Below are positions 35,614-46,126 of a stretch of 64,000 nt of DNA, in pieces (the stretch's first letter is position 1; every line of letters starts with the position of its first letter). This DNA is from Ampullaceana balthica (Eukaryota > Mollusca > Gastropoda > Lymnaeidae): contig CALYLW010000549.1 in assembly GCA_944989445.1 (NCBI GenBank), positions 1 through 64,000 of the forward strand, written 5' to 3'. The notes below the pieces were generated by a model that was not told the DNA's origin, did not search any database, and saw nothing but the letters and a program-made list of their open reading frames with translations. The position numbers and the translations under genes are program-made.

Positions 35614-38600
35614 TGTGATGACGTTTACATGTGTATTTATGTTTGTTCTTTGCGATGGTCTTTATGGCTTCATTTATTAACTGTTTTCCTTCTGATTATT
35701 TCATGTAAAGATTGCATTGTTGTCCAGGCGTGGAGCGCGACAGCATGTAAACATAGTGTACTAATCTATTCAGATGAATGTAAGTACACGCAAGAATTAA
35801 ACAAAAGTTAGGTTATTAATTAAGTTCGACGTGGCTGATATCTGTTTCGAAGCTTTATGCAATACGAGATACGACCCGCGGCGTAGCATACGCCGCATAC
35901 ATGCTCATCATAGATAGTGCAAAGAACGGGGGGTGGGGGTTGAGAGAAAGGACACAAACAGCAGCAAGTAATGAAAAAAAAGCAGAAACAAACATTTCAA
36001 AAATTAAAATAATAAAATTGTTCACGCTGGGGCTCAACTGAACTCAGCACTTTCCGCGTGCAAGGCGGACATGTTAGCCACTACACAACGAACCATTTTA
36101 TTCTGTGAAGGAACAACGCAAGTGAGCGCAAGAAGCATCGTTGCCACCACCACCCCTTTTTTTTCTTTCCTTTCCTGTCACTGCGCTTGCCAACTGTGAT
36201 CGGTCGACCCCATCAAGGGGTCATACTTACTTCCACATAGTCATTTAGGTGAATTATATATATATATATATAGATAGGATATACTAAAAATTTAACAGAT
36301 GTGTTGAACTCTTAACCTGTATTCAACATTTAAACTGTATTCTCCGTTTTACTTAGTTGTCCAAGGTTGTTGTTTTTTAATGGAAACTCAGCGATGCGTT
36401 AAAGTCTAAATCGTATTAAACCGACAATGTAACCATTTAGTTTTGGAAATAGTGGTGGGAGCGATGACTGCTGTCAAACTTAGGGTGAGTGAAGGGTTTG
36501 ACGAGATTCACATGACAGCTGAATCTCAACTCTCTTGGATAGATGGCAACTTTCGTTAAGTCCCATGGACACCATGAACTGCACTGTATGCTCAATGAGA
36601 ACGTTTTTACTGGCGCATGAAAATAAAAACACGTAGTTGCCATTTTAAAGATAATGTTATTGTTGGACTTCTTGTAAAACTCTGGTTATAAATTTAGTTT
36701 ATATTTATAAAAGTATAGAGTTTATGCGATATTAACTTTTTTTAACTTGAGCAGTTACTCTGGATTTTTTTTCAATTTCATAGAAATTATCTAATGTAGT
36801 TTATTATGTTTTTATACGGAATACATTAAAATTATCGAAACAAAACTGTTGGCATTGGTGAACAAATCAAGTAGTGATAATTCATGTCTCGCTGTTGCAA
36901 AACATATTAATACAGCCCGACATAAAGAAGGAGCGTCTGTAACAGATAAGATAAGATAAGATAAGATAAGATGATAACCCCAATGTTTATTCTCAGTGGC
37001 AACCAAACTTCACAATACTAAACACCGGTTCAAGTAAAATAAAAGGTTTGTTTAAAATTTAAACTTTACATTTTCACATATCAATTTCCCAAAACTCTAC
37101 AGACGTATTAGATTATCTGGAAAAATCTTCTTCTCTTGCCAAAAAAGATTCACAAACATGATTAACCCACCATTATAATCTGTCTACTTTCAGACACACC
37201 ACTAGACATTTACTCCCCAGCTCCAGGCTATGCAAACAATCCTGTCGCTGAAATAAAGAACAGCAGCACATACGGAAGCGTTCTTATAAAGAAAAGCGGT
37301 GTTTTCTTGATTAGCATTAACGTGAGCAAATAATTAGAGAGTGCATGCTTTTTTTTAATAACTTTTTACAAGTGTTTATATTTATTATACTTAATTATAC
37401 GATTGAAATTTCTGACTTTCTTTTTTCAAATATATTTTTCTACCAGCAGTGTTCGTTTACATTTTATTATACAAATTTCCTTTAAAATAAATAATAATGT
37501 TTGGAATGGTGTATGCTTTGTTTAATATATCTGCTTCAAAATTAAAATCTGAAATATAATACTTACTTGCTAAGTCACTGCAAATCACTCAATATGTTTG
37601 TTGCTACTCAAGGAAACGCAGTATCCTACTGGAACTAATGTTCGGTGAATGAATTTTCAAATATTTTTTTAAAATTTACTATTTTTGTCTAAAAATTGCA
37701 TCTTGAAAATAAATTTCTCCAGCATATTTTACATTATCATAAAATCATTCTAAACACAGTTTAAGGTATTCATTGCCCCTTTCACTGACTTAAAATAATA
37801 TCATCGTGAGATGTGGGTGAATAATTTCAACCTACTATAACTCCATTAAGCAATCTGCTGGCTCAACAAACATTGACCGTTGACAGACTTGTTGACAGGT
37901 AGCGACAAAAAATCTAAAATCAGCTTGACATAATGAATGCTCATTGACTTGTCTCAAATGCCAAAAGGCAATAGATTTCAGAGTAAGATGTTAAATGACC
38001 ATTAAGACAACTTTGTTTCAAGAGTTAAATATTAATTTCTTTGATGGAATTGTTGACAGATGGCGAAGTGAGTTTATTAACTACAAGCGATAATCTTATA
38101 CCGGTGGCGTTGTTATCTTTGGCTGCATTGTTTACAGATGACGATCATTGACGAAAGTGAGAACTACTACCTCGGACTTTACCTCAATGATCACTTCATG
38201 TTGTCGTGTCCTCGCGGGGCTGTCAGAGATCCAGACAACCCGAAGGAAAGTTCTAAATACAGAATCTGTAGCATTCAAGGTAAACGAAACTGTTAAGTAT
38301 AATGCAAATAATTGTGCGTCATTTAAAAAGGTACAAAAATTAAGGAAATCTAGTCGGGTAAACTACGGTATCGTTAAATAAACAATGCCTCGCGAGGTAC
38401 TCGAAACCAGTATATACGTACATTCTCACGATGTAAACAATAATCACTTTTTAAAATAAATTGTTACTTTCCTTACATACAACATTAGATAATTAGTTAA
38501 TAAAAAACTGCAGTGTTTGAAGAAAAAATGCTGCATGATAATGATATCAGAAAAGCCTGTTAGTAAATTATTGCTCTGTTCATTCACAAAAAACAAACCT

Positions 38601-39424
38601 TGCACATGGATTAAAGAAAACCAAAAGGTTCTCGGGTAAATACTTCTTTATGTTAGATTATTGAAATTCTATTAGTCACAGACGATTTCCTGATTAAACT
38701 AAGGCAGTGGGGCATTTCTTGGAAACTCTAGCAAAGAACCTTTTAAAAAGAGCCATAGATTAGCAAGGTATCTGAAGGTAAATGTGAAATAAAATAAAAG
38801 TCAGATAATCAAACGGACTATCCAGTCCAACGCCGGCGTCAAGAAGACGTGGCAAAACACATGTCAAAGAATAAAAACTTTTCCTATCAGGAAAGTGTTA
38901 AGGAAATTCTAGGGCGAACTATGGTGCCACTCTAACCAACACAATGTCACGTTGTTCATCGTAGACATGTAAGACATGCATCACAACTCTACTTCTAGCA
39001 GCCACATCAGACAATATTGAACAACTGGGTTTTTAAGACTCGGAAACGTCTAAACGTCGAGATTTGTCCATCACAAACACAAGCGCACAGATGCACATAC
39101 ACATACAGACAGGATCTCAAAACTGGGCATTTCCCGACTCTGAATGGTGTAAAATAGTTTATATTTATCGAAATCTCGACTTCAATTTTCTGCAATCCTC
39201 TTAGTCCGTGACTCAAAATTCGGTTTTGCGTGGGTAAAATTGGTGATTATAAAGATATAACTTTGATTATGATTTTTATTTCCCCCGATCCACCAGGTGT
39301 TCTGAGAATGCGCGAATCTGACACTTTACAGTTGAAGACATTAGAGAAGAACGTACAGATACGGCTGAGGGACAAAGATAAATCCGTGTTTGTTGTGGTA
39401 CTGCTGGAGGAAGATGATGTTTGA
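29113..39424 (+). CDS. TNF-like ligand C, complete 330-aa model
   Basis: Exons: 29113-29349, 33952-34141, 34570-34577 (8-nt micro-exon), 34988-35078, 35711-35779, 37194-37321, 38138-38279 and 39297-39424. The total is 993 nt, divisible by three, with TGA at the end. The 33-residue cytoplasmic tail is much shorter than in B or D. The membrane segment is about residues 34-56, followed by a short stalk. Exon 2 carries a furin-type RSRR. The domain exons read SGVFLISIN, LSCPRGAVRD...YRIC and MRESDTLQLKTL...VVVLLEE. The second cysteine of the LxCPxG...C motif is replaced here (RD). The exon 2 acceptor could be at 33951 or 33960; both keep the frame. Intron 1 contains a young LTR retrotransposon in antisense. 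Confidence 0.82.
29425..29911 (-). repeat. Dispersed repeat family R1 (reverse copy)
   Basis: Reverse-complement relative of 55165-55765. It has the same blocks: ctgcctgcaaaatttcagct, aaaaatcgatccaaagtttt, tandem gtgcgtattatattgaac-like units and accacgagtgaatataaagg. It lies in gene C intron 1, just left of the LTR element. Confidence 0.7.
29936..30214 (-). repeat. LTR (3' LTR of the - strand element)
   Basis: Starts tgtcacaagcg and ends catccgtgaca on the + strand. It differs from the other LTR only at agtaac versus agtacc near its right end. Confidence 0.95.
30215..30231 (-). other. Polypurine tract of the LTR element
   Basis: On the - strand ctggaaaggggggcata directly precedes the 3' LTR, as expected for plus-strand priming. 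Confidence 0.85.
30232..31022 (-). other. Non-coding 3' region of the LTR element
   Basis: About 790 bp of AT-rich sequence between the truncated RNase H frame and the polypurine tract. No integrase HHCC or DDE motif was seen in the short frames. A 73-residue open frame (30627-30848) is methionine-rich and unconvincing. Confidence 0.6.
31023..33269 (-). CDS. Gag-protease-RNase H remnant polyprotein of LTR element
   Basis: The frame is open for 782 codons from a Met inside the LTR (33371). The likely start is the later Met at 33269 (codon 35 of the open frame). Residue numbers below follow the 782-codon frame. Residues 56-140 are charged Arg/Glu repeats. Residues 160-325 are a capsid region with LTEEGYRNLFRKSTP, resembling SCAN-like Gypsy capsids. 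A CX2CX4HX4C zinc knuckle is at 377-390. A protease DTG is at 451-453. From about residue 600 the frame jumps to RT thumb/connection sequence (RRFLGLTGYHRD) and an RNase H part up to 782. The RT palm with its YxDD is absent. The usual RNase H TDAS reads AHAS (about 682), which removes the first catalytic Asp. Confidence 0.9.
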   Translation of the reverse strand: MPVTTLEEIIALVDALQLRGEERRDYIEREVQRVRDAEREAAEREGQRVRDAEREAAEREMADGAAEREVQRGRDDEREAAEREMVDRTAEREMADRAAEREARLEAKRIEAANVGNANGTDNRPRQPKLPPFIDGVDQLDGYLTRFETFARISKWPESDWAVSLSALLSGRALEVYSRMPYEGALVYQKVKEGLLKRYNLTEEGYRNLFRKSTPQADESPSIFIGRIRSYLSKWIILSDIDKTFDGLRDLIVKEQFMAVCPEDLVIYLRERNNDTLEEVARVAELFLEARNRSFDYSHGATQNGDGVGDDMYGRNVEGQQTTSGQRKWQSRAEERSRSDIHCFVCHRVGHIARYCPSSKEGENASVKRAAAAHATPVRKWTDSTYMVDKSQKEDGERKLKVVEGFIGSKSVEVLRDTGCEAVIVKRQYVRDDQLTGEIGLIRMLDTRIIRGEKAIIDIRTPYLSGRVKAICVENSIVDLIVGNVQGVRSYDDPDMEFKGARLTTPECSMVERSQCEVTSRGRQPDVNRRETKNSRECAMVDVGVCAETESNEEVNSGEHRSFPAFHSRPTTKSQVRRFLGLTGYHRDVVSNYATLAYPLTSVTKRGQPDRVKWGKEQEESYDALKRAITTRPILHKPNMQKSFVLRAHASDVGLGVTLLQEDNRGILHPVAFASRNFFEREIKYSTLEKQCLAIVWAVKRFKHYLYGKLFVLQTDQQPLKHLTTVRFVSARITRWAMFLQNYSFSGQ
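33309..33326 (-). other. Primer binding site, tRNA-Pro type
   Basis: Three bases inside the 5' LTR, the - strand reads tgggggcccgtccgggat. It matches the complement of a tRNA-Pro 3' end at 17 of 18 bases, the same site type used by murine leukaemia virus. Confidence 0.85.
33330..33608 (-). repeat. LTR (5' LTR of the - strand element)
   Basis: 279 bp, 278 identical to 29936-30214 by eye. Followed by the target duplication ttaac. Confidence 0.95.
34570..34577 (+). CDS. 8-nt micro-exon of gene C
   Basis: gtgcagag sits between a good acceptor (gctttatttag) and a consensus donor (gtgagt). Its length of 2 modulo 3 converts the phase-1 end of exon 2 into the phase-0 start of the exon at 34988 and closes the frame. 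Gene D has a 14-nt exon (50570-50583) in the same place. It adds residues G-A-E. Confidence 0.7.
34687..34830 (+). repeat. Paralogous intronic block, gene C copy
   Basis: acagacgctccttctata, tttttattagagatttaaat and gttggttttcctgg match gene B intron 12889-13060 and 45440-45560. It lies about 150 bp before exon 4. Confidence 0.55.
35110..35365 (+). repeat. Imperfect direct repeat with ggcgcc palindromes, gene C intron
   Basis: The block ggcgcccac...aaaagcccaa, then taactt and tatgataaatacg, occurs twice about 125 bp apart. The left copy has several ggcgcc palindromes and is a GC island in AT-rich DNA. Probably an old element; class unknown. Confidence 0.5.
35572..35612 (+). repeat. (ATT)n microsatellite
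   Basis: About thirteen tandem att triplets about 100 bp before the gene C exon at 35711. Confidence 0.95.
35866..36277 (+). repeat. Dispersed repeat family R2, copy 2, with tRNA-like core
   Basis: Left end acgacccgcggcgtagcat, right end gaattatatatatatatata. In between, the - strand of 36024-36092 resembles a tRNA: gtgtagtggctaac in the D-arm region, a five-pair anticodon stem with loop cttgcac, then gagttcag. It is degenerate, so not a functional tRNA gene. It lies in the gene C intron 35780-37193. Confidence 0.6.
36945..36972 (+). repeat. (GATAA)n short tandem repeat
   Basis: Five to six tandem copies of gataa. Confidence 0.9.
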
Positions 39425-39429
39425 CCAAA

Positions 39430-40870
39430 GTCCCCATGTTGTTAACAAAAGGGGGACCGCTGAAAATGTATCACAAGTCCATTAAACATTGTTTTACTGC
39501 TGATTTTTATGCTAGTGATTAAACTCATTGCTAACTTTTATTAGGTTTATGTTAACAAATAACATAATATGAGTCAGATATAACTATCAAGGCAGCAAAA
39601 CACAGAAATGAAAATAAAAATTTACCAAACTTTTATTGTTTTTCGGTCTTGGGTCATCAATGTAGATTCTATTAATGGAATTGACCAAGGTTGTTTAAGG
39701 CAGTAAGATCGCCAGCTGAGATGATTGGTCCATTTGATGGCAGGTCAGTGAGCTGCTCCTGAAAGTAGTATGGCAAAGGGTTAACCCCGAGAGAAAATAA
39801 AGAAATCTGAATTTAATCATTGATCTAGGATTCAAACGTGAATAACTGTGCGGGTGGAAGAGAGATGTTTTTTAGTTAAAGACATTTGTTGTATCAGTAA
39901 ATCTGATATGTAGATGATGAAGAAGAATGAATAAAGAGAGGAGCACAATGAATTAAAAGACACTGTATAGATGTTCGTATAGGTTGTGAGATTATCTGGT
40001 GGGCAGGGCGCCCCCTCCTTTTCCTCCGACTGCCCTTCCTACGCCACTTTTTTCGAGCGTGTTTGTTAATATTCTTGGAATATATCAATAAAAATATTGT
40101 TTTACTATGTTCTTTTAAGTTCCTTTTTTAAAAATCTGTGTGGTGTTGCGTGGGTGGGGCTGCGGGGGCATTGCATTAACAGCTAAAATATTTGGGGGCA
40201 AAAACTGTGAGCTGCAACGATCCTCTGCAGGATAGGACTGCTGTCTGTCCAAAGATAAAAGTCAGGGGTGATCCTGTTCATCTGACCCAAGGCACTTGCA
40301 ATGCACGCTACGCCTCTGATTGTTGCGATGACAGATTTCTGAGTAAATTAATATTTCGACATTAATCAATCTAAAAACATTTCTCGTGAAACTCTAACAT
40401 ATTTCTATCTTATTTACAAAATTAATTTACAATGATTAAATCCCATACATCTAAGTTTTCAAACAAAAATTTTCACCTCCATTAATAACAAAATTAATAA
40501 TAAGTTTTAACTTTTTATATATATCGAAAAATCTACCGAAGTCGTAAAAGTTCTTATTAATTTATTCTGTTAATGGTGGTCATACAATTATGGGCTTCTA
40601 TATTTAAAAAAAAATATTCTTTGAATCATTTGGGAAATCTGCGGTATTTCAATTAGTTATACACTGTTAAACGGTTCCACCAATGAGAGAATAAAGAATA
40701 AGTTTTCATTTTATTAAAATATGAAATGATCCTTTTAACTGTTTTCGCTTCGTTTCTCAGAATAATATCAATTGGAACTCGAATGTTGAGGAATCTTTTC
40801 CCGTGCGGCCAGATTACCTTAGCTGATTCAAAAGTTGTTAATTATTCTTTTATGGTTGATTGAAATTTCA
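39430..40870. other. Gene C 3' flank and intergenic
   Basis: Probably includes the 3' UTR of gene C; aataaaaatttacc near 39618 is a candidate polyadenylation signal. A GC-richer patch (39995-40330) ends gctacgcctctg, which looks like a hAT end, but no partner end was found. Confidence 0.4.
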
Positions 40871-40881
40871 AGCAGTTAAAG

Positions 40882-41102
40882 CAGTGATGGCGAACCTATG
40901 GCACGCGTGCCACAATCGGCACGCAGAGCCTCATAAGCCAGCACGCGACTAAAATATTACTTTCCTAATCAAACCAGTCCAGCCACACCCACATTTTCGG
41001 CTTTCTTGGGGGTAATTTGGGAGTGTTGGCACTTTGCTATATAAATATGTGTTTTTTGGATGAATTTCGGGCACGTGACCCCAAAAAGGTTCGCCATCAT
41101 TG
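40882..41102 (+). mobile_element. hAT-type MITE, 221 bp
   Basis: Ends cagtgatggcgaacct / aggttcgccatcattg. The flanks agttaaag and atttaaag agree at 7 of 8. The interior has gcacgcgtgcc. Non-coding. Confidence 0.85.
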
Positions 41103-41109
41103 ATTTAAA

Positions 41110-43090
41110 GGGACTTTTACTAATCTTGGCTACTTTTTATTTATTTTTTTATTATTTTTTGTTCAAAATTAAAACAGTTTAATATCGGAAATAAAACTCT
41201 ATATTCGAGTTATATCTATAAGAAGCTAGCGATATACTCGTATATTATATTATATTAGTCTATGTTTTATTATACTATATCATATTATATTATAGCAATA
41301 TAAAGCGGAATATTGTGATAACATAAAAATAAAGATCCATTGCAATTTTTAAATAAATATCATATTGAACAATATTTGACATCCCTATATTATAGGTGAT
41401 GTATTAAGATCTCGCCACATGAAAAACATTGTTTCAAGAATAAAATAAAAATTTTATCATGCCAAAAGCTATTTTAAAACATAAATTATTAAATCCGTTT
41501 AAAATTCACCAGCACTTTCAATATAAATTTTGAAGTAATTATAAAAAACCTGGATACAGTTTAACTCTCAAGTATTTGGATCACACCCATTCCCAGTGAC
41601 ATTTCTTGATACAGCTCTTTTTATGCTAACTGTCGATCAGAGATTTTAATGTCTCAGTTTGATTTTCTCAGAAAAGCACCAGGATATAGTCAGCATGTTA
41701 TCAGCAGCTCCAAATAATTTACTTCCTCTTCAAGTGAAATCTGGGAATTAATTATGAAAAAATCTATAAAATGAGACCAGGCTTGGAAGTGAAACGGTTT
41801 CCAAAATGGTATTTCTAAATTCTAAATTTTGACCGAGTGGCGACTACAACAGGACCCAAGCCCACTCTCAGGTTCCTAGAGAAAGTTGTCTAACAAACCA
41901 CATCAAGTCAAAACTGTTATAGTTTTCATTAGCTCTTACACACAGAACCCAGGCAATATTGTTACATATTTTGTTGCATCACACATACCCCCAGCAAACA
42001 TTGTTGAAAGGTTTCATGGCATCGCCTAGACACATCTACAAACAAAGTTTCTTCACATTGAATATGAAGAAATCTATAATAACAGACTCCAAAAAAGGGA
42101 ACGATTATAGGCCAACCATGTCCCAAACTAAGCAGCATTGCAATGAGTTTGAAAATGAGACGATTCTATATTAAAAGAAAAAGTCAAACCCAAAGACTAA
42201 AAGGAACAATATATGATTTACATTCAAATTTTGGTAGTGTTTCCGTAATTGATTTGTTTAGCTGATATAAATTGTTATTGAATTGGAAAAAGGTTTAATA
42301 TATTTAATACTTTTTGTTTGTGATTAGTGAATGAGATTCATCTTATTGTTTGTTGCCTTTATACATTTGTATGAGCTTGTTCTGTTTGTCTGTTTGTTTA
42401 TTGTTATATATTTTTTTCTTTTGTGGGGGTGGGGTCTTGCATCTCAATTTCGACACTTTTTCTGATGCTCACGTAAGCTAAATTGTGTGCACCTACGAAA
42501 CCCGCTGACAATACCAGAAGGTCACCAGTCCCCCCCCACTAACCAAGAGAGTGACCAGCTACATGCACGTCAATCTGAGTTACTTCCAAAGTGATCATTC
42601 CTTACCCTTGAATGACGTCTTACTTGCATCTGTTTGGGGCCCATTCCTGGTGTTTATTTGAGCTTAAACTTTGAACATTTACCGCCTCCCTAACTTACCC
42701 CACCCGACCCCCTCCTCCCCCCCCACCCACCAACCCCCACCCGAAAAAAAATTATTATATTTTTTTTAACAAAACTATTAAATAGTTCATGATCTTCAAG
42801 TGACGATAAAGGGATATTTATAAAGATAAAGCATATATATAATAAAATCATATTCCTGATAATTATCAATGATTGAAAAAAAAACATTTTACAGGTGGAC
42901 AATCGTATTTTAGTCATATTCCAATGTTAAAACTTTAAACACTCAATTTTTATCAAATATTAACTTTTTTTAATGTTCTCAGAAAACTGCTTCAGACATA
43001 ATATGTAAAATGTTAATAATTGTTTCATTCGAATGACCATATTTTTTTTTAAATGCTCCGTTTCTTTTCTCCTTGTGATACTTGTCAAAT
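41110..43090. other. Intergenic C-D, no gene seen
   Basis: AT-rich sequence with a C-rich patch near 42700-42745. Short frames here show no family features. Confidence 0.4.
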
Positions 43091-43094
43091 TATT

Positions 43095-43345
43095 TTTTTC
43101 TCTAGCTGCTAGAGCTAAATAAAACAGACACAGCAATCCAGTCTTCGAATTGACCTTCATCGAAATATCCATTAAATTTATTGAACACATCAATTCCTTG
43201 ATGTCGCAATTCGAGTGGAGCACAAAACATTTCCTCTTCAATTGTTTGACAAAAAAATTGTAACGAACATATATACCATATGCTGCGCATTATTGACATC
43301 AGTGATCTCATCAAGCTGAATAGCAGAGAATTTAATCGCATTTAT
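43095..43345 (-). pseudogene. hAT transposase fragment (ZBED5/FAM200-like)
   Basis: On the - strand, frames read FSAIQLDEITDVNNAQHMVY, then after a frameshift EEEMFCAPLELRHQGIDVFN. These match the order of the xxFALQLDESTDVxxxAQL and EEFLFCxPL blocks of ZBED5-type hAT transposases. The rest of the gene and terminal repeats were not found. Confidence 0.7.
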
Positions 43346-43349
43346 AGAG

Positions 43350-44865
43350 TGCATTTTCTGGAAGGAACCGGTTCTTTAGTGTACACGTACTTGACGAGCG
43401 TTAAATATATCTAGAGTATTTTATGTTCTCCAATGAGTCTGCATTACCCCCAAGAATTATCTTATTACCCCAAAATGGACCAATGAACCCCTGTTCGCCG
43501 AATCCCTGTTCTAGCAGAAAAATTCATTTCTTTTTTCACTTTTCCCCAGTGATTATCTTTTTCCTGATGAATTATATCGAGCTTTTGAGGGTTAATGTAT
43601 AAACTAATTAATTTTAAAAATCAGCGCCAGAAGATATTTTACTTTTAGCTCTGAACTAGGAAATTTTATATAAATATTTGGTAATTAACTGGAGAGAGTT
43701 ATATTGAGGGGAAAAAAACAAGTATTGTGTTCAGCCTACATTGTAATTAACAGTATATATCTTTTCGTTCGTTTTGAAATCAATTAACCGTTTCTACTCG
43801 AATTTTATCCAATACAAAATGTGTATTATTTCCATTAAGAATTGTACGTTTTATAGAATGTAGCCTATTGTAACAGCCCTGTAAAAACAACGAAAATGGT
43901 CGAAACAGTATCAATTTTTACATTAGGCCAACTTAAGAGATATGTTTAATTCTCTCCCTCAACTATATCGTTGGAATTGTATCTTGTCTTCCTTTTTTTC
44001 CAATTAAATGTACAGGCCCTCTTCCTTGTTATTTAAAATTACTGATATGAGATCCCAGGAACTCGTAATTGGGCGCGAAATTCGTGTCGTTTTTTATTTC
44101 CAGGAAATTACATTCCACCTTTACCTTGGTTCTGTGACGCAGATTTGCCAGCATCCTGGATAAGACCTTAATGCATTGGACATCACAATAAGGTATTTTT
44201 TATCAGTTGCTAATAGATTTGATAAACTCAACAATAATTTATTTATTTTTAAAATTACCTTCACTAATCATCATATTTCTTTCCCCTCGGGTTTTTTCCC
44301 CTCAGTGCGCTACACGCTAGTGTTATTTCCATCCCAAAGATCTAACAGTCAATACACCAATTGTGCAGTGCTTAGATGTGTCACGCCGATAACACAGAAT
44401 AGCTGAAGTGGCCTAACAGTGCAATAACATAACATGCAGTTAGCGCAGATTCGTCATCCCCAGTGACTGTGTTTACAACCAGCAAGATTCTATAAAACGT
44501 GTAACCTTTTTTCCTTGAACTCCCTCGTATACAAGTTCAAAGTATGTCACCGTAAGCTATTTTTAACCCCACTATATTTAAACGAGTCTTTTTTTTTCCT
44601 TCTCCCAAGCAATTAGCTTCATGAAACTAATAGAAAAATACCCACTCCACAAATGCCCACGGTCTGAAATTTTGGTTAATAGCAAGAAAGACATGACGGG
44701 AAATTCTAAAGCCTTTTTTCCCCAAAAAAACAAAACAAATTTATGAATTACCGGCACCAAAGTGTTTGAAAATTAAGCCTATAAAATAAGAAGCAGCAGT
44801 GACTGTAAATAGTATGCCCAGCCGTCTCAGTCTTGTCATTTGGTTTCAGTTTCGATAGTGGGCTA
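43350..44865. other. Intergenic C-D, no gene seen
   Basis: A segment at 44100-44150 after tttatttccag is open for about 20 codons in two frames, but nothing ties it to a gene. Otherwise featureless. Confidence 0.35.
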
Positions 44866-44870
44866 GCTAG

Positions 44871-44927
44871 ACAGCAGATACATCCAAGTGTACGACATCG
44901 AGCGAAAAGTCTTCCTCAAATCTTATG
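44871..44927 (+). pseudogene. Orphan exon-like segment, possibly from a lost TNF-like copy
   Basis: It reads SRYIQVYDIERKVFLKSYG and ends in phase 1 at a consensus donor (tatg|gtaagt), like exon 2 of the TNF-like genes. The paralogous intronic block follows about 500 bp downstream, as in gene C. The acceptor (ctag) is weak. The peptide alone could also suit a WD-type repeat, so identity is uncertain. Confidence 0.3.
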
Positions 44928-45439
44928 GTAAGTCTCAAAGGTTGATTCCTATAAAGTTTATAGGTTGTTTTTATCTTATGCTTGCTTTAATCGGATTGCG
45001 TCACTGCAAGCCACTTTGTGTGTTTGTTTTGTTTGTGCGTTTTTATTGTTTGCATCGTTTTTTTCAAACTGTTCCAAACCATGGTATATGTTTTTTTAAT
45101 GCTAATAACCGTAACTCATTTGAAAATCTAGGCCAGCAAATGACGTCCCTTTTGATTGATTTATTTTTTGTAGATTTTGTTTTAATGTTTTATTTTTTAT
45201 TGCGGTCAAAATGAAATTTATGAAAATTTAAATTGACAGCAACAAGCAGGGTTTTTTTAAATACGAATTATAATTTACTGGTTTTTAATAAAAATGTATT
45301 CAGATTTAAAATTTAAGGATTTTTTCCCCATAAAATATATGATATTTATATGGTTATATTATCTAAATTTATATATCATACACCCTCGTTTAACGTAGAA
45401 TTTATGACTTTTCAGTGCTTAAAATTATCTAAGATGTTT

Positions 45440-45640
45440 GTATAGCTTTGCATTTTATTTTAGAGTTTTGAATGTTGAAAGTGTGTTGGTTTTCCTGGTT
45501 TGTTCAGGCAACTCATTTAACGTCCAGATTCCAAAATATATAAGATGTGCATGGGTTTGTTCTTGTACAGTCACCGTGCATAGGGAATGAGAAAAATGGT
45601 TTTTATCTGTATGCCTATCTGAGACGTTAAGACAATTGTT
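45440..45640 (+). repeat. Paralogous intronic block, third copy
   Basis: tttagagttttgaatgttga, gttggttttcctggtttgtt and caggcaac match the gene B and gene C introns (12889-13060, 34687-34830). Here it is not inside an intact gene. Confidence 0.5.
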
Positions 45641-45729
45641 TTTATACCTATCTCTGAGTGCTGTTTTGGATAATAGTTGTGTTGTATTTTCTAGTTTGAA
45701 TATAATGCCAATAATACAACTTTGCTCTT

Positions 45730-46001
45730 TTTATTGTTCTATCCTTTGTTTTTTTTTCTATCCTTTGTTTTTTTGTTCTATCCTTTGTTTTTTTTGTTCT
45801 ATCCTTTGTTTTTTTTTGTTCTATCCTTTGTTTTTTTGTTCTATCCTTTGTTTTTTTGTTCTATCCTTTGTTTTTTGTTCTATCCTTTGTTTTTTTGTTC
45901 TATCCTTTGTTTTTTTTTGGTTCTATCCTTTGTTTTTTTGTTCTATCCTTTGTTTTTTTTGTTCTATCCTTTGTTTTTTTTGTTCTATCCTTTGTTTTTT
46001 T
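45730..46001 (+). repeat. Minisatellite ttctatcctttg(T)n
   Basis: About fourteen copies of ttctatcctttg plus a T-run of variable length (19-21 bp). Open frames rich in Phe, Cys and Leu are artefacts. Confidence 0.95.
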
Positions 46002-46126
46002 TTCCAGGTTTTTTAATGGATTTACACTCATCAATTTTCAATATTCTTCAGTAATGAATCTTGTCATTCTTTACTAATTTTGTTCTAGTTTTTTATTTCC
46101 TTCAGAAGGATCCCATAATTATGATG

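Noticed and set aside
36024..36092. A functional tRNA gene on the - strand
   Set aside because: The arms are imperfect, the acceptor stem is not convincing, and the sequence is part of a dispersed repeat also present at 46841-46904.
40300..40320. End of another hAT element (gctacgcctctg)
   Set aside because: No matching opposite end or 8-bp duplication could be found to the left.
44100..44165. Exon after tttatttccag, open in two frames for about 20 codons
   Set aside because: No donor at a sensible place and no similarity to the nearby gene family.
45636..46077. Phe/Cys/Leu-rich frames of 73 to 126 residues
   Set aside because: Product of the ttctatcctttg minisatellite.
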